DNA from: Candidatus Babeliales bacterium
GTDB taxonomy: Bacteria; Babelota; Babeliae; Babelales; Vermiphilaceae
Direction: 5' to 3'
NCBI GenBank assembly: GCA_020049835.1
Contig: JAGVLK010000024.1
Coordinates: forward strand, 1-52,318
Length of the DNA stretch: 52,318 nt
Below, one piece after another: positions 48,680 through 52,318 of this stretch. The notes below the pieces were generated by a model. That model searched no databases and was not told where the DNA came from. It saw only the letters and a list, made by a program, of their open reading frames with translations. Position numbers and translations under genes: made by a program. How positions within the stretch are numbered: position 1 is the first letter of the stretch; each line of letters opens with the position of its first letter.

Positions 48680-48691
48680 GAGAAATAGTGT

Positions 48692-50422
<1,731 letters not shown>

Positions 50423-50437
50423 GCGTTATAAATGATG

Positions 50438-50481
50438 CCGATTTCGTGCTTATTAAAAATTCAAGATGAGCACGAAACCGG
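50438..50481. terminator. Hairpin between collagen gene 3 and the ankyrin gene
   Basis: TTTCGTGCT (50442-50450) pairs with AGCACGAAA (50469-50477) and the stem continues for three more pairs after one mismatch. It lies between convergent genes; the T-tract is weak, so this is a moderate call. Confidence 0.5.
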
Positions 50482-50548
50482 TCAAACTTTTATGAAATGA
50501 TTGATTTGGTTACGCCACTTCCTGTGTATCGGTATCAGCAGGAGGTTT

Positions 50549-52204
50549 TCATTGCAGTGCCGCCATAAGTGATCGACTAGTTTTATTAGTTAGATGCGCA
50601 TAAAAACCACAAATTCCTATTATTGCATAGGTGACAATTTCTTCTTCAGCTTCACTATATGCAGAAAGATAGGAAAATAGATCATTAACATCGTTTGCTT
50701 TTGCGGCGATTGCCTGCCTGCACGCCTGTATGATATTATTTTGTAAATTGTATTCGTTCTTTATTGCCTGCGCAGATGGCTGTATAGTGGGTACTCCTTT
50801 TTCATCTAAAAAGAACTGTAGCAGCGGTTGAGGTGCTACAAGCAAGAGTGGAGCTATATGTTCGTAATTAGGTTCAGTACGGCCAGTGTTCCATGTAAAT
50901 GCTTTGGGGTTGGTATGTAATGCATAGCCGGTAATAGCCCAGAATGTTAAAGGGATACATGATTCGTCGAGCATAATCTCTATTAATTTTAGTTGTGATT
51001 CTGCATATTTTTGAATAAAAAAACTATCACGATCTTCATTTGGTATTGCTTGCCGTTCTGTCTGATACGCTTGGCCAAGTATAGAATATATTGTTGCATC
51101 AAGTTCCATCGGTTCCATGAGGAGCGGAGAGGTTTCGACGAACATAATTGGCAGTTTTTTTACAATGTTTCCTTCATTTATTTTGCTTCTCAATGCCAGG
51201 AGAGCTTGAATAATAGTAACATTTTTGGTTGCCAATGAACTCTTTGGAAAAAGCAGCTCAAAGGCGATAGAATCGTCGTTTTGGCCAGCTACTGAAAGCG
51301 GAAGCATTTGATCCTGTTTGTGCAGATTTGGATTTGCTCCATATTGCAATAGCAGTTGTATACATGCATGATGTTGCTCACTGTTAACTTGACTTGCAGC
51401 AACGAGTGGTGTTGCGTAAATATTATTAACTTCTTTTGTCATGAGGTTGGGATCGGCGCCCAGTTCGAGTGCGAGTTTGCATAGTTCAACATCGCCATAT
51501 TCAGCACACAAGCAGAGTAGGGTGCCGCCATGACCATAATGGGTGTGCAGCAACGATGGGTTGTTGCGTAATGCTTGTGCAATCCAATTTTTTAAAGCGG
51601 TGTGTGTTGTAGCATCGCATGGTAGCAGCGCTAAACATTCTAATGCGATTTCTACAATATCAACGGTAGGATCTGCTGTATGCTCTAAGCATGCAAGTAC
51701 AAATTGCGGTTGTCTGTTTTTTGCCGCGTAGGTTAAGCAATCGATAACGATAATATCTTCAGATGTAACTTCAACGGGACCTTTGTCAGCATTGGCTATG
51801 TGCCCAGTTTCACATGCTGTTGCCAGATGCTCTTTGTGGTACGGATTGGCACCACATTGGAGTAAATGCTTAAATGCCGGTAAATTGCCTGCTTGCAGAG
51901 CAAATGCAAGTAGATCATCGATATTATAGGTTGTGAGCGTTAAAAACTGTTCAATATCGGGTGTTCGTGCCATACTAACTGCGCAAAACAGGATATATTC
52001 ATAGTTATCAAGAGCAATGTTGTTGGCAACTTTGGTAAGCACGGGCCCAAAAAGTTCATGTTGCTGTGCGTTTTTTAGATCTTCAGCTGCAGGGAAAAGA
52101 TGATCTGCTACTGCCGGGCCATTGGCAATAGTGTGATCTGCGCGCGTCATTGAGGCAAAAATAAAGCAAAAAGCGCATAATAGGCGGGCTATCGATTTCA
52201 ACAT
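50549..52204 (-). CDS. Exported ankyrin-repeat protein
   Basis: The 551-residue protein has a signal peptide (SIARLLCAFCFIFASMTRA) and ankyrin repeats between about 85 and 300: 'LLAFALQAGNLPAFKHLLQCGANPY', 'TLLCLCAEYGDVELCKLALELGADPN' and 'TPLVAASQ...ACIQLLLQYGANPN' are clear units, with weaker ones between. The last 230 residues are helical without recognised motifs. Ankyrin proteins of intracellular bacteria often bind host proteins, so a host-interaction role is plausible. The ATG at 52202-52204 has AAAGG upstream; the longer frame uses a TTG. Confidence 0.85.
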   Translation of the reverse strand: MLKSIARLLCAFCFIFASMTRADHTIANGPAVADHLFPAAEDLKNAQQHELFGPVLTKVANNIALDNYEYILFCAVSMARTPDIEQFLTLTTYNIDDLLAFALQAGNLPAFKHLLQCGANPYHKEHLATACETGHIANADKGPVEVTSEDIIVIDCLTYAAKNRQPQFVLACLEHTADPTVDIVEIALECLALLPCDATTHTALKNWIAQALRNNPSLLHTHYGHGGTLLCLCAEYGDVELCKLALELGADPNLMTKEVNNIYATPLVAASQVNSEQHHACIQLLLQYGANPNLHKQDQMLPLSVAGQNDDSIAFELLFPKSSLATKNVTIIQALLALRSKINEGNIVKKLPIMFVETSPLLMEPMELDATIYSILGQAYQTERQAIPNEDRDSFFIQKYAESQLKLIEIMLDESCIPLTFWAITGYALHTNPKAFTWNTGRTEPNYEHIAPLLLVAPQPLLQFFLDEKGVPTIQPSAQAIKNEYNLQNNIIQACRQAIAAKANDVNDLFSYLSAYSEAEEEIVTYAIIGICGFYAHLTNKTSRSLMAALQ

Positions 52205-52286
52205 GTTTAACCTTTGCAATATAGCGTCCCGCTTTTAGTAATTCAAAAATATGGTAGACTTGCTCCTATAACAAAGGAGAATTGTA

Positions 52287-52318
52287 ATGCCAATGAGTAT
52301 CGATTTAAGAAAAAGAGT
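52287..52318 (+). CDS. Start of a probable IS630-type transposase, cut by the window end
   Basis: The frame begins with AAAGGAG seven bases before the ATG and codes for MPMSIDLRKR before the window ends. IS630 transposases typically open with a 'SLDLRKRV' motif. Only ten residues are visible, so the call rests on that short match. Confidence 0.45.
   Translation, partial: MPMSIDLRKR

Overview
The window looks like a stretch of a reduced, host-associated bacterial chromosome. Stop codons include TGA (for example 34158-34160), start sites carry clear AGGAG-type ribosome binding sites, and base composition is roughly 40 per cent GC by eye. Peptidoglycan genes (murA, an exported NagZ-like GH3 enzyme) sit beside housekeeping genes (radA, tdk, an RluB-type pseudouridine synthase). 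The rest is a long list of exported proteins, an ankyrin-repeat protein, a Fic protein, a toxin-like glycosyltransferase, two AAA-ATPase/PD-(D/E)XK proteins and three collagen-like proteins. This mix fits a protist-associated lineage such as Candidatus Dependentiae (TM6). That placement is inference from gene content; no rRNA, tRNA or CRISPR array was found.

Layout. 1-8225: exported or small enzymes (a truncated beta-lactamase-like hydrolase, CYTH protein, SDR, 2OG-Fe(II) oxygenase, S51 peptidase, TPR protein, ABC-F ATPase, alpha/beta hydrolase). 8601-13850: an exported clostripain-like protease, a small exported protein, an Ogt plus ABC exporter pair, and a second S51 peptidase with two possible starts. 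13871-17606: CPT-like kinase, a HIT-like fragment, the first AAA/PD-(D/E)XK gene, and a DUF1186/SEC-C protein. 17837-22164: coiled-coil protein, Fic protein with an inverted-repeat cluster upstream, and an ABC-2 transporter pair. 22208-29062: cyclase, APH-like kinase, a frameshifted second AAA/PD-(D/E)XK gene, a small membrane protein, an exported hydrolase, a P-loop kinase, a divergent Lrp/LysE pair with a perfect inverted repeat between them, and an exported GNAT. 29059-38627: ComB-like protein, exported DXD glycosyltransferase, exported M3 peptidase, DMT transporter, GH3, LicD-like transferase and a dicarboxylate symporter. 38692-43631: RadA/Tdk operon, RluB-type synthase and a murA split by an A7 frameshift. 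43696-50422: an exported protein of unknown function followed by three tandem collagen-like genes. 50549-52204: ankyrin protein. The last 32 bases look like the start of an IS630-type transposase.

The strongest candidate for something undescribed is the 45195-50422 cluster. Three consecutive genes each have a different N-terminal region, a cysteine motif, a Gly-X-Thr domain of almost equal length (about 97 triplets) and a beta-rich C-terminal head. They would make a family of secreted rod-and-head fibres. A wider theme is that many enzyme families normally found in the cytoplasm (SDR, GNAT, LicD, 2OG oxygenase, S51, M3) carry N-terminal export signals here.

Two genes (murA and the second AAA/PD-(D/E)XK gene) are interrupted at simple-sequence tracts, A7 and (AT)5. 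In both cases the alternative frame continues with conserved residues. A dispersed 27-bp repeat occurs as an inverted pair at 5367-5457 and as a single copy at 41436-41462, with a longer possible relative at 12939-13030.
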